The notes under the pieces were generated by a model. That model searched no databases and was not told the DNA's origin. It saw only the letters and a program-made list of their open reading frames with translations. This document shows, piece by piece, positions 6,764-15,306 of a stretch of DNA of 57,621 nucleotides (positions are counted from its first letter, which is position 1; each line of letters begins with the position of its first letter). The translations under genes were made by a program, and so were the position numbers. Source of the DNA: an uncultured Clostridia bacterium. Lineage in GTDB: Bacteria > Bacillota > Clostridia > Oscillospirales > Acutalibacteraceae. The stretch is taken from positions 1 to 57,621 of the forward strand of contig CAMHEZ010000014.1 of NCBI GenBank assembly GCA_946184295.1, in the 5' to 3' direction.

Positions 6764-8044
6764 ATGAAAAAACGGGATATCTCTCTGCGCGGCAAGATCA
6801 TTTATTCGGTCTATCTGCGCAACCATACGCCGGAAGGAACCTTCGCGGCGCTGGAGAATGATCTGGACAGGATCAAGGCATTGGGCGCCGATATCATCTG
6901 GCTGCTGCCGATTTACCCCATTGGGCAACTGAATAAGAAAGGCGAACTCGGATGTCCGTATTCCATTCAGGACTATCGGGGGATCAATCCGGCATACGGC
7001 ACGCTGGACGATCTGAAGCACCTTGTCGCCGAGATCCACCGGCGTGGCATGCTGTGTATCATTGATGTGGTTTATAACCATACGTCGCATGATTCCGTAC
7101 TGCGGGCTGAGCACCCCGAATATTTCTACAAGACGCCCGACGGCAGCTTTGGCAACCGCTACGGCGATTGGACGGACGTGATTGATCTGGATTACAGCAG
7201 CAAGGCGTTGTGGCGTTATCAGATCGACACGCTGAAATACTGGGCGGGGATTGTGGATGGCTTCCGCTGCGACGTTGCCTCGTGTGTGTCGGCTGAATTT
7301 TGGGAGCAGGCGGTTGACGAAGTGGCGGGGGTGAATCCCAAGGCTGTCTGGCTGGCGGAATCGGTTTACATCGGCCATGTGCAGTATGCCCGTGAATGCG
7401 GTTATCCCGTGGCAACCGATGCGGATTTGTACCGTGCGTTTGATATGCTGTACCCGTATGATGTGCAGGATTATTTTGACCGTTATCTGAACGGGACGGG
7501 CAAGCTCAGTGATTACATGAATATGCTGACTTTTCAGGAACACATTCTGCCGTCGGATTATATCAAGGTGCGCTTCATCGAGAACCACGACACACCCCGT
7601 GCCGCCAAGCGGTTCCCCGATAGTATGGTTTTGCGCAACTGGCTGGCGTTTACCTATTTCCAAAAGGGCACCACGCTGCTCTATGGTGGGCAGGAATGGC
7701 AGAATACCGCGTATTGCACGCTGTTTGACAAGGCGGTATTTGCGCGCGACCCGAAGAAGAATCTCACCGATTATATGATCAAACTGGGGCAGATCAAGAA
7801 GCACCAGCTGCCTGTCAGTGCGGACTTCTCGGCGTCAGCGGACGATGAGAACGAGGTGGTGACGGCGTATCTGACGCAGCCCGACGTGAAATTTGTGGGT
7901 GTGTTCAGTATGCGGGGCAAGGCAGCGTTGGCCGAAGTCAAGGCGCCGGACGGCGAATATACCAACGAGATTGACGACGTCAAGATTACCGTCAAGGGCG
8001 GCAAGCTGCATTGCGACGGTACGCCGGTCATTTTCCGTGTATAA
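6764..8044 (+). CDS. Intracellular GH13 alpha-amylase family enzyme
   Basis: A 426-residue (beta/alpha)8-barrel glycosidase without signal peptide, so it acts on imported or stored alpha-glucans. The four GH13 regions are present: IIDVVYNHTS (I), GFRCDVASC with the nucleophile Asp (II), VWLAESVY with the acid/base Glu (III) and FIENHDTPR with the third Asp (IV). A short beta-rich C-domain closes the protein. The sub-specificity (alpha-amylase, oligo-alpha-glucosidase or transferase) cannot be read from this. ATG 6764 is chosen with AGGAG at 6748-6752; GTG codons at 6752/6755 are too close. The gene is monocistronic between its own promoter and terminator. Confidence 0.9.
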   Translation: MKKRDISLRGKIIYSVYLRNHTPEGTFAALENDLDRIKALGADIIWLLPIYPIGQLNKKGELGCPYSIQDYRGINPAYGTLDDLKHLVAEIHRRGMLCIIDVVYNHTSHDSVLRAEHPEYFYKTPDGSFGNRYGDWTDVIDLDYSSKALWRYQIDTLKYWAGIVDGFRCDVASCVSAEFWEQAVDEVAGVNPKAVWLAESVYIGHVQYARECGYPVATDADLYRAFDMLYPYDVQDYFDRYLNGTGKLSDYMNMLTFQEHILPSDYIKVRFIENHDTPRAAKRFPDSMVLRNWLAFTYFQKGTTLLYGGQEWQNTAYCTLFDKAVFARDPKKNLTDYMIKLGQIKKHQLPVSADFSASADDENEVVTAYLTQPDVKFVGVFSMRGKAALAEVKAPDGEYTNEIDDVKITVKGGKLHCDGTPVIFRV

Positions 8045-8075
8045 CGGTATCACATAACAACCATCATTCCCAATC

Positions 8076-8131
8076 AAAAAGCACCAAGTCCAATTCCGCC
8101 GAAAAAGGGCAGAATGTCTTGGTGCTTTTTT
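8076..8131 (+). terminator. Rho-independent terminator after GH13 gene
   Basis: AAAAAGCACCAAG and CTTGGTGCTTTTTT pair around a 29-nt loop; T6 tail at 8126-8131. Confidence 0.8.
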
Positions 8132-8180
8132 CACGTCAATCTTTCAAAATTGATTTCCATGTTTTTTGTCTGAAAAAAAC

Positions 8181-8209
8181 TTGCCATATACCGGAAACAG
8201 TGTTATAAT
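8181..8209 (+). promoter_or_regulatory. Sigma-A promoter of envelope operon
   Basis: TTGCCA (8181-8186), 17-nt spacer, TATAAT (8204-8209). It probably drives the four genes 8261-13887, which have gaps of 41, 15 and 30 nt and no internal terminator. Confidence 0.75.
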
Positions 8210-8260
8210 ACTAACAATTGGCCTTGTGCCGAACCGTACAGGAAACGGGGAGGATAGACA

Positions 8261-9880
8261 ATGGAGAAAACAGAGAAATCCGAGAGGCTGGCTTGCGTTT
8301 TCATTACACTGTCACTGACGGTTGCCTTTTTGGGCATGGCGGCGTTGGCAGTACTTTATTATAACAGATTGAGCGCGGGTGAGATGTCCGCGGCTGTGTT
8401 CTCCAGGGATAACGCAAATAACGGCAATGTTTCCGGGCATAGCTTGGTGGTGAATATGGAAATGTCGGATATTTCCGACGGTGTCTCTGATGAGGAACTG
8501 GCGGCGTTGAATACCTACGGATTCCCGCAAGGAAAATCTCCCTACTTTGTGTATGTGGAGAAAGGAGCGCACACCCTCTCCGTTTTTGGCAAGGACAGTT
8601 ACGGCCTTTATACCAACCGCATTGCCACATGGTATACCGGTACCGGCAAGAGCGATATGCTCACGCCGGAGGGCACGTTTGAGGTAAGTAGCAAGGAGGA
8701 GTGGCACCAATGGCCGTCGGGTTCCTTTTCGCCCTATGCCACTACCTACAGCAAGGCGTACAATCACTATGGCGGTCTGTTTATTCACGGCCCCATTTAT
8801 TACACGCAGAATTTCTACATGGTGGCGGGCAGCAGTGTCATGAATATCGGCACGAACTGTTCCTCCGGCTGTCTGCGCACCGAGACGGAAGCGGCTTATT
8901 TTATCTACAGCCAGTGTCCCGCAGGCACGCAGGTCAGGATTGTAGACGGCTCGCCGCTGGGCTTTATGCCGTATCGCAATGTATATATATCCAATCAGCA
9001 GGTTGCGCCCAATATTGAAAAATTTCAGCTTGTCGGCATTACGCCGGATAAGATTGCCTTTGCGGAGCAATCGCACACGATTACAGTGGGAGAAGTTTAC
9101 TGTCCCGAAATCGTGACCACACCGTCCTATGCCCGGCATATTGAGGGTACATGGACTTCCAACAATCCGGCGGTTGTCAAGGTGTCGGGCAGCGCCATCA
9201 TCGGGGAGAACGCCGGTTCGGCGATGGTGACTCTGAACGCGGACGACGGCAGGCTTTCGGCCTCCATGCTGATTCATGTGGTCACGGGAGATGTGGATAC
9301 CTCTGCCGCGCCTCCCGATGTGGGCGGCGCGAATACCGATCTGAGCAGCGAGGATATTCTGGCGCATTATCAGCCAATCAGCCTTGATCTGCTCAAGCTC
9401 AAAATCAATGGCTCGGTCTACGGTCTGGACGAAAATGTGCAGCCGCTTCTGAAAGCGTTGGGCGGCGGCAATTATCATCTGGAACGGTATCAGAGCTGTG
9501 CCTATGTCGGGGAGGACAAGTCTTTTACCTACACATGGCTTAAGAACGGCAAGGTGGGCAAATGCGTGATTTCTACCGTTCCGATGGTGGAGGGGGAGGA
9601 CAATATCTGTGAAATCAGCGTTCGCAACGCTGCGGAAGCTGACATCGAAACCCCAAAAGGTATCCGGCTGGGTTCTGCGAGAGCCGATGTGGAAAGCGCC
9701 TACGGGAAATATTATACCGAAGTGCTGGTGGTCAGCGGCGATGATGACTCCTATCTCAAGATGACCTATTGGGCGGGGATTCCCAATCAGTCGGGGCAGC
9801 CGTCGCTGTACTTCTGCCTGAATCCCGACAGTGGCGAAGTGATCGGCATGGGCATTTACAGCGGAAGGAACTTTGTCTGA
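8261..9880 (+). CDS. L,D-transpeptidase-like (YkuD) protein with Ig-like domain
   Basis: A 539-residue exported or membrane-anchored protein: hydrophobic segment at about 10-33, YkuD domain at about 95-230, bacterial Ig-like (Big_2 type) domain at about 255-345, then a ~170-residue C-terminal part I do not recognise. YkuD enzymes form 3-3 cross-links in peptidoglycan. The catalytic Cys (C204) and upstream His (FIHGP, H176) are present, and LRT follows the Cys, but the SHGC signature reads SSGC (residues 201-204), so the usual His beside the catalytic Cys is Ser. RBS GGGGAGG precedes ATG 8261. It heads an operon with an MBOAT acyltransferase and an AlgX-like protein, suggesting a shared role in wall or exopolymer modification. 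Confidence 0.85.
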   Translation: MEKTEKSERLACVFITLSLTVAFLGMAALAVLYYNRLSAGEMSAAVFSRDNANNGNVSGHSLVVNMEMSDISDGVSDEELAALNTYGFPQGKSPYFVYVEKGAHTLSVFGKDSYGLYTNRIATWYTGTGKSDMLTPEGTFEVSSKEEWHQWPSGSFSPYATTYSKAYNHYGGLFIHGPIYYTQNFYMVAGSSVMNIGTNCSSGCLRTETEAAYFIYSQCPAGTQVRIVDGSPLGFMPYRNVYISNQQVAPNIEKFQLVGITPDKIAFAEQSHTITVGEVYCPEIVTTPSYARHIEGTWTSNNPAVVKVSGSAIIGENAGSAMVTLNADDGRLSASMLIHVVTGDVDTSAAPPDVGGANTDLSSEDILAHYQPISLDLLKLKINGSVYGLDENVQPLLKALGGGNYHLERYQSCAYVGEDKSFTYTWLKNGKVGKCVISTVPMVEGEDNICEISVRNAAEADIETPKGIRLGSARADVESAYGKYYTEVLVVSGDDDSYLKMTYWAGIPNQSGQPSLYFCLNPDSGEVIGMGIYSGRNFV

Positions 9881-9921
9881 TGCGTCAGACATTGAGTTAA
9901 TATAAGGACGGTTTTGTAATC

Positions 9922-11343
9922 ATGGTATTCAGTTCGGCAATCTTTCTCTTTGCCTTTTTTCCGCTTTATCTGCTGGTGGTATCCTGCGTGGGGAATGTCA
10001 GGGTGAGCAACGCCATTTTGCTTACGATGAGCCTGATTTTCTATGCGTGGGGCGAACCGGTCCATATCCTGCTCATGCTGTTCTCCATGCTGGTCAATTA
10101 CCTGATTGCCCTGTCGGCTGAGACCTGCCGGGGTGAGCACAGTATCAGGCGTCACACACTGCTGGCGCTGGACGTGATTTTCAATCTTACGCTGCTGGGC
10201 GTTTTCAAATATGCGGGCTTTGCGGTATCCAGCCTCAACGCGCTGCTTGGCACGGGAATCCCCGTGCCGGACATTCCGCTGCCCATCGGCATTTCGTTTT
10301 TCACTTTTCAGACCATGAGCTACGTCATTGATGTGTACCGCGGCGTTTGCGGCGTGCAGAAGAACCCCGCCAAATTGATGCTGTACGTTTCCTTCTTTCC
10401 CCAGCTCATTGCGGGGCCAATTGTCAAATATCACGACATCGAACAACAGCTCGGTGACCGCAGCACCGACGCCGCGCAGATTGCCGCGGGAATGCGGCGG
10501 TTCATCGTGGGATTGTCCAAAAAGATGCTGCTGGCCAATGTATTCGGCGAAATCGTGGACGGTATCTATGCGCTCGACGGCTCGGATCTCAATATTCTGG
10601 TGGCGTGGGCAGCGGCTGTGGGCTATTGTCTGCAAATCTATTTTGATTTTTCGGGCTACTCAGACATGGCCATCGGTTTGGGAAAGATGGCGGGATTTAC
10701 CTTCATGGAAAACTTCAATTATCCCTATACCGCCTGTTCCATACGCGACTTCTGGAAACGCTGGCATATTTCGCTGACCACATGGTTCCGCGAGTATGTC
10801 TATTTTCCGCTCGGCGGCAACCGCAAAGGGGAACTGCGCACGGGCGTCAACCGCATGACGGTCTTTCTGCTGACGGGTCTGTGGCACGGCGCGATGTGGA
10901 CGTTTGTACTGTGGGGATTGTTCCACGGGGTCTTTCAGTTGCTGGAGACCTACGTGATTCACCCCGAAAAATGGAAATACCGTCCGCTCAGCCATCTTTA
11001 CGCCATGGCCGTGGTGGCGGTGGGCTTCACGATTTTCCGCGCCGAAAGCCTGTTGCAGGCGGGGCAGTTTCTGGGAAATATGCTGATCGGCTTCCACTTT
11101 ACCGAGGCAGGACTGGCGCAGGCGCAGGGGCTTTGCACACTCTACAATGCCTTGCTCCTGATGGCGGCGGTTATCGCGGCCACACCGCTGGCCAAGAACG
11201 TGGCTGCAAAACTGGCTTCTCTGCCAAAGGGGTACACGGCAGTGGTTTGCGCCAAGTATGCCGCCAGCCTTGTGCTGATAGCACTTTGCGTGATGTCGCT
11301 GGCCTCGGCCACCTATAATCCCTTCATTTATTTCAGATTCTAG
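9922..11343 (+). CDS. MBOAT family membrane O-acyltransferase (AlgI/DltB-like)
   Basis: A 473-residue polytopic protein (about ten hydrophobic segments) of the membrane-bound O-acyltransferase family. N-terminus MVFSSAIFLFAFFPLYLL and the segments RDFWKRWHISLTTWFREY and TGLWHGAMWTFVLWGLFHG are classic; the His in WHGAMW is the conserved catalytic residue. In the AlgI/PatA group the protein passes acetyl groups across the membrane to an extracellular SGNH-type partner that modifies a polysaccharide. The AlgX-like gene that follows 15 nt later is the expected partner. AAGGACG (9904-9910) precedes the ATG. Confidence 0.93.
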   Translation: MVFSSAIFLFAFFPLYLLVVSCVGNVRVSNAILLTMSLIFYAWGEPVHILLMLFSMLVNYLIALSAETCRGEHSIRRHTLLALDVIFNLTLLGVFKYAGFAVSSLNALLGTGIPVPDIPLPIGISFFTFQTMSYVIDVYRGVCGVQKNPAKLMLYVSFFPQLIAGPIVKYHDIEQQLGDRSTDAAQIAAGMRRFIVGLSKKMLLANVFGEIVDGIYALDGSDLNILVAWAAAVGYCLQIYFDFSGYSDMAIGLGKMAGFTFMENFNYPYTACSIRDFWKRWHISLTTWFREYVYFPLGGNRKGELRTGVNRMTVFLLTGLWHGAMWTFVLWGLFHGVFQLLETYVIHPEKWKYRPLSHLYAMAVVAVGFTIFRAESLLQAGQFLGNMLIGFHFTEAGLAQAQGLCTLYNALLLMAAVIAATPLAKNVAAKLASLPKGYTAVVCAKYAASLVLIALCVMSLASATYNPFIYFRF

Positions 11344-11358
11344 CGGGAGGCGGGGGAT

Positions 11359-12813
11359 ATGCAGACAAATATCAAAACAATCGGGCGTATTGCGTACATC
11401 GCGGCGGTGGCGGCCATTTGTACCGTGCCGCTGGTGGGCGGGATTTTCCATTGGGGCAGCCAGTCTACCGAAAACCGTACCATGCTGTCGCTGCCCAAGC
11501 TGCTGGAGACGACGGAAGACGCCACGCGGTTTAACCCGGCATTCACGGCAAAACTGGGGAATTACTACGCGGAACATTTTGGCTTCCGTCAGGAATTGGT
11601 AACCGCCAACGCGGCGCTCAATGAAACCCTGTTTGGGCGTTCCGCCAACAGCAAAACCACCGTCGGCAAGGACGGCTGGTATTACTTCAACGAAACGCTG
11701 GACGATTACACCGGTGTATCGGCACTGTCAGAACGGGGCATTTACCGCCTGCAAAAGACGCTCACGCTGATGAATGGCTACGCGGAGGAGGGCAATGTGA
11801 CTATGCTCTTCTTTGCCGCGCCGAATAAGAACAGCATTTATCCGGAGTTCATGCCCGGACAGGTGCGGCATTCCACCAATCCCAGCAATCTCGACCGACT
11901 CAGCGAGGCTATGCAGGGCGAAGCCTGTTATCTCGACATGAAGTCGCTGCTGCTGGCACAAAAAGCCGGAGAGACACGCGACATTTATCTCAAGCACGAC
12001 AGTCACTGGAACAATCTCGGCGCCCTGACTGCCTACAATGCCATGCAGGACAATCTCAACAGCCGCATTGCGGCATTCGATTATCAGCCGGTTGGCGAAG
12101 CGGATACACATATCACGGAAATACAGATTCCGGGCGATTTGACAAATACGCTGTATCCTTCTGTGAAAAAGACCGACTTGCAATATGATCTCGGTCTGGA
12201 AAAGGCCTTTTCTTCCGACCGTCCGCTGACCGACCTCATGGCAGAGATCAGCACCACCTGTGAAGGGCGGTACTACAACGAAATCTGTTACCGCGATTCC
12301 TTCTTCAATGCCCTCATCGGTATCAATTCCAACGCCTTCGCGAAGGTGCGCTACACCCGCGCGTTACCCTACGATATGACAGCCGCCCGCAACGGCAATT
12401 ATCATGTGGCCGTGGTGGAGATTGCGGAACGAAACCTGCCCGTAGTGTTAAACAAAGCGCCCATCATGGACGCGGTTGCCATCGAACTGCCGCGTGACCG
12501 GGCGTATGTCAAGGCGGCGCAGCGCTGCCGTCTGGCGGATAAGGGCGACTATTTCACGTTCAACGGTTATGTGGGCGATTGGGCGGCACTCGCCGCCGAC
12601 AGCAACATCTATATCGAGCTGCGCGACGCTCAGGGTAAATCTTATTGCTATGAAGCCTTCCTCATCGCGGAAGAAGAGCCCTATCGTGATGACGGTTTCT
12701 CGGCGAGAATTGACAAGTACAGTCTGCCGAATAACAAATACGACGTTTATCTTCATGTCGGGGACGGCGACAGCAGCCGATACACCGATTTGATTCTGGA
12801 TATAATACAATAG
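11359..12813 (+). CDS. DHHW/AlgX-like extracellular acetyltransferase partner
   Basis: A 484-residue protein with an N-terminal hydrophobic segment (about residues 9-29), consistent with export with a membrane anchor. Features of the DHHW/AlgX/AlgJ group: ENRTMLSLP near the start, KDGWYYF, LKHDSHWNNLGA (the D-x-H-W catalytic pair) and YRDSFFNAL, which corresponds to the GDSF block holding the nucleophilic Ser, with Arg replacing Gly. The remaining ~150 C-terminal residues look beta-rich and may bind the polymer. It probably receives acetyl groups from the MBOAT protein encoded just upstream. GGGAGG precedes the ATG. Confidence 0.8.
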   Translation: MQTNIKTIGRIAYIAAVAAICTVPLVGGIFHWGSQSTENRTMLSLPKLLETTEDATRFNPAFTAKLGNYYAEHFGFRQELVTANAALNETLFGRSANSKTTVGKDGWYYFNETLDDYTGVSALSERGIYRLQKTLTLMNGYAEEGNVTMLFFAAPNKNSIYPEFMPGQVRHSTNPSNLDRLSEAMQGEACYLDMKSLLLAQKAGETRDIYLKHDSHWNNLGALTAYNAMQDNLNSRIAAFDYQPVGEADTHITEIQIPGDLTNTLYPSVKKTDLQYDLGLEKAFSSDRPLTDLMAEISTTCEGRYYNEICYRDSFFNALIGINSNAFAKVRYTRALPYDMTAARNGNYHVAVVEIAERNLPVVLNKAPIMDAVAIELPRDRAYVKAAQRCRLADKGDYFTFNGYVGDWAALAADSNIYIELRDAQGKSYCYEAFLIAEEEPYRDDGFSARIDKYSLPNNKYDVYLHVGDGDSSRYTDLILDIIQ

Positions 12814-12843
12814 TTCAGCTACCAAGGAAAGGTTGATTTTAAA

Positions 12844-13887
12844 ATGGAAAACATGCAAAGCACCCAGCAGCAGACAGCGGCACAGCAGGCCGCGCCCGAA
12901 AAGAAAAAGAGAATCTTCTCGGCGATTCAGCCCAGCGGTCAGATGACCCTTGGCAATTACCTCGGCGCCATCCGCAACTGGGTGACGCTTCAGGACGAGT
13001 TTGACTGCATTTATGCCACGGCCAACCTGCACGCGATTACCGTGCGGCAGGACCCCAAGAAACTCAAGGAAAACACGACCAATCTCTTTGCGCTGCTCAT
13101 CGCGTCAGGCGTCGATCCTGAGAAGTGTACCTTCTTCCATCAGAGCATGGTGCCCGCTCACGCGGAGCTGTCGTGGGTGCTCAGCACCTACACGCAGTTT
13201 GGTGAGCTGTCGCGCATGACGCAGTTCAAGGACAAATCCCAGAAGCACGCGGACAACATCAACGCCGGACTCTTCACCTATCCTGTGCTGATGGCGGCGG
13301 ATATTCTGCTCTATCAGGCGGACATGGTTCCGGTGGGCGCCGACCAGAAGCAGCATCTGGAATTGTCCCGCACGATTGCTGAGCGATTCAATGGTGTGTA
13401 CGGCAACACCTTTGTTGTGCCGGAGCCTTACATCACCAAGACCGCCGCACGGGTCATGAGCCTGCTCGACCCCTCCAAGAAGATGAGCAAGTCCGACCCC
13501 AACACCAAGAGCTTCATTCTGATGGTGGACGAACCGGCGACCATCATGAAGAAGTTCCGCTCCGCCGTGACCGACAGCGAAGCGTCTGTGCGCTACGCGG
13601 AAGGCAAGGACGGTATTAACAATCTGATCGAGATTTATTCGGCCTGCACCGGTCTGAACTTTGAGCAGATTGAAGACGAATTTCGGGGTAAGGGCTACGG
13701 CGATTTCAAGAATGCTGTCGGCGAGGCGGTCGTTGCGCAGCTGGAGCCCATTCAGACGCGTTATAAGGAGCTGCTCAAGGATAAGAAGTACCTCGACGAA
13801 CTGGCGCAGAGGGGTGCGGAGTCAGCGTCCAAGCTCGCCAAGCGCACGATTGACAAGGTTTACAAAAAGGTTGGTCTGGTGAGATAA
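12844..13887 (+). CDS. trpS: Tryptophanyl-tRNA synthetase
   Basis: Charges tRNA-Trp. A 347-residue class Ic enzyme with the HIGH-equivalent PSGQMTLGNYLGA (about residues 30-42) and KMSKS in KKMSKSDPNTKS. An unusual feature is a ~20-residue N-terminal Gln/Ala-rich extension before the first conserved strand. AAGGAAAGG (12824-12832) precedes the ATG. No T-box lies upstream; the gene follows the envelope genes by 30 nt and seems to be expressed with them, while the tryptophan operon 32 kb away has its own T-box. Confidence 0.97.
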   Translation: MENMQSTQQQTAAQQAAPEKKKRIFSAIQPSGQMTLGNYLGAIRNWVTLQDEFDCIYATANLHAITVRQDPKKLKENTTNLFALLIASGVDPEKCTFFHQSMVPAHAELSWVLSTYTQFGELSRMTQFKDKSQKHADNINAGLFTYPVLMAADILLYQADMVPVGADQKQHLELSRTIAERFNGVYGNTFVVPEPYITKTAARVMSLLDPSKKMSKSDPNTKSFILMVDEPATIMKKFRSAVTDSEASVRYAEGKDGINNLIEIYSACTGLNFEQIEDEFRGKGYGDFKNAVGEAVVAQLEPIQTRYKELLKDKKYLDELAQRGAESASKLAKRTIDKVYKKVGLVR

Positions 13888-14063
13888 TAAGCGAAGCGCG
13901 GGAGTGCAGGGGGACTGGTCCTCCTGACGGGTCCAGTTTTCACGAAAGCGGGGGCAGAGCCCTTGCGGGGGCCGGGGCGGCGCCCCGGGAGCAGGCGTAG
14001 CCTGCGGGCAAGACGCGCTAGGATATGTAACAAGGTCAGGCGAATCCAAATATAGCCCCGCAT
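13888..14063 (+). repeat. Structured intergenic repeat, copy 3
   Basis: Begins at the trpS stop. Hairpins: I CAGGGGGAC-tg-GTCCTCCTG; II is rearranged, with an insertion reading TTTTCACGAAAGC before GGGGGC-aga-GCCC; III CCGGGGC-ggc-GCCCCGG; IV GCAGGC-gta-GCCTGC. It ends GTCAGGCGAATCCA. Stems III and IV differ from those of copies 4-6 on both sides, preserving pairing. Confidence 0.85.
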
Positions 14064-14066
14064 AGA

Positions 14067-14111
14067 GAAAAAAGGAGGCTGACGCGCCTTGGCGCGAAAG
14101 TCTCCCTTTTG
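14067..14111. terminator. Bidirectional terminator between trpS and minus-strand gene
   Basis: Imperfect AAAAAGGAG.../...CTCCCTTTT stem capped by GCGCC-tt-GGCGC, with T-runs on both strands. It serves the plus-strand operon and the minus-strand gene ending at 14124. Confidence 0.7.
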
Positions 14112-14123
14112 CTATCTGTATGT

Positions 14124-14630
14124 TCAGTCCTCATCACGCACGAAAATACATGCAACGGCGAATATGATAAACAGCACGCCCATCATAATGACCGTGAAAA
14201 TCACCCCGATGCCGTTGACGAGCCAGTTGGCATAGCTGCCCAGCAGCGGAACCGAAAAGCCGGAACCCTTGCCGCTGATTTTACGATAGGATATGGACTG
14301 GGTGCCGTTTTTGCCTGATACCAGCAGGACGGCATTGGCTTTGTCGTTGGTCAGTACCTCCGCGCCGATAGGAGTATCGCCGCTGTAATAGACGGCAATG
14401 CTGCCCGTCTTGAGCTTGGCGGGTTCCGTCTTCTGCACAAAGGCGAGGCTGCCTTTTGGATAAATACTGCCCATGGCCGTTTTGTCTTTGAGAATGGGCA
14501 GCGCGTCATACTTTGCCAGTGGCATGAGGCCAAAGAACGCGATGAGCGTCACACATTGTAGCACCAGCAGCACGCCGGCAACAGCTCTCACGGCACGGGC
14601 TTTCAAGCCCTTCTTTTTTTTCTCTTTCAT
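14124..14630 (-). CDS. Signal-peptidase-I-like membrane protein lacking the catalytic dyad
   Basis: A 168-residue protein: basic start, hydrophobic segment at about 15-38, an extracellular beta domain, second segment at about 137-160. The middle reads like a SipW/archaeal-type signal peptidase (GSLAFVQKTEPAKLKTGSIA matches the usual GSLVFVKKVDPxxLKVGDII, and VPLLGSYANWL matches the IPYLGYV end). At the catalytic Ser (SMEPxIPxGS) it reads AMGSIYPKGS, so Ser is Ala52, and where THRV is expected it reads GAEV, so His is Ala90. It is therefore probably a non-proteolytic homologue, perhaps a chaperone or regulator of another peptidase; this is inference. It has its own promoter. Confidence 0.6.
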   Translation of the reverse strand: MKEKKKKGLKARAVRAVAGVLLVLQCVTLIAFFGLMPLAKYDALPILKDKTAMGSIYPKGSLAFVQKTEPAKLKTGSIAVYYSGDTPIGAEVLTNDKANAVLLVSGKNGTQSISYRKISGKGSGFSVPLLGSYANWLVNGIGVIFTVIMMGVLFIIFAVACIFVRDED

Positions 14631-14663
14631 ATGTAAAAACCCCTTTGCCCCATTGTTACATTC

Positions 14664-14692
14664 ATTATAGTACGAATCGGGTGAAATTGCAA
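14664..14692 (-). promoter_or_regulatory. Promoter of signal-peptidase-like gene
   Basis: On the minus strand TTGCAA, 17-nt spacer, TATAAT (plus-strand ATTATA 14664-14669, TTGCAA 14687-14692). Confidence 0.7.
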
Positions 14693-14793
14693 GGTGTTTC
14701 GGGATTTTTGGGTACAGAAATCACCGCAAAATTTTTTTGAATTCTTGTAACGAATCGTTGTTTTGTCCCACTTACTGAATGGGAGGTGAGAAA

Positions 14794-15306
14794 GTGGATA
14801 AGCAGGATAAGCAGCACATGGAGCAAATCTATATCGAAAATGCCAAGGCAGTCTATAAATATTTATTCTGCTTAACCCATAATGCCGACATGGCGGAGGA
14901 ATTGACGCAGGAGACCTTCTATCAGGCGACAAAAACCATCAGAAACTTCAGAGGCGACTGCAAGATCTCGGTGTGGCTGTGCCAGATTGCCAAAAGACTG
15001 TGGTACAAGGAATTGCGGAAACAGCGTGATGACCATGCAGCGATGGATGATTTGTATGAGGAGCCTGCGTCGCCCGACGATATCGAAAACGATTATCTGC
15101 TCAATTGCGAGAAGGTCGAACTGTTCCGGCTCATGCACCACTTTGACAGTGCCGTGCGCGAGGTGATGTATCTGCGGCTGGCGGGCGAGCTGAGCTTTGC
15201 CGAAATCGGCGATATTATGGGAAAATCGGAGACGTGGGCGAGAGTGACGTTTTACCGCGGAAAACAGGAACTATTGAAAGGAAGAGACAAATGGAACAAA
15301 AATTAG
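14794..15306 (+). CDS. ECF-type RNA polymerase sigma factor
   Basis: About 170 residues with sigma region 2 (ADMAEELTQETFYQATKTI, SVWLCQIAKRLWY) and region 4 (AVREVMYLRLAGELSFAEIG with the helix-turn-helix KSETWARVTFYRGKQEL). It should direct RNA polymerase to a stress or envelope regulon. Start is GTG 14794, which is 4 nt after GGGAGGTGAG; the ATG at 14779 lies inside that ribosome site. It overlaps the anti-sigma gene by 16 nt. The promoter is not clear: a TGTAAC at 14746-14751 resembles an ECF -35, but the distance to the GTCC downstream is too short. Confidence 0.92.
   Translation: MDKQDKQHMEQIYIENAKAVYKYLFCLTHNADMAEELTQETFYQATKTIRNFRGDCKISVWLCQIAKRLWYKELRKQRDDHAAMDDLYEEPASPDDIENDYLLNCEKVELFRLMHHFDSAVREVMYLRLAGELSFAEIGDIMGKSETWARVTFYRGKQELLKGRDKWNKN

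Noticed and set aside
13860-14063. Open frames across repeat copy 3 and the other copies
   Set aside because: Frames differ between copies, break at stops, and base changes keep hairpins rather than codons.
14746-14768. Possible ECF autoregulatory promoter TGTAAC...GTCC before the sigma gene
   Set aside because: Only 13 nt separate the two elements, too few for known ECF promoters.
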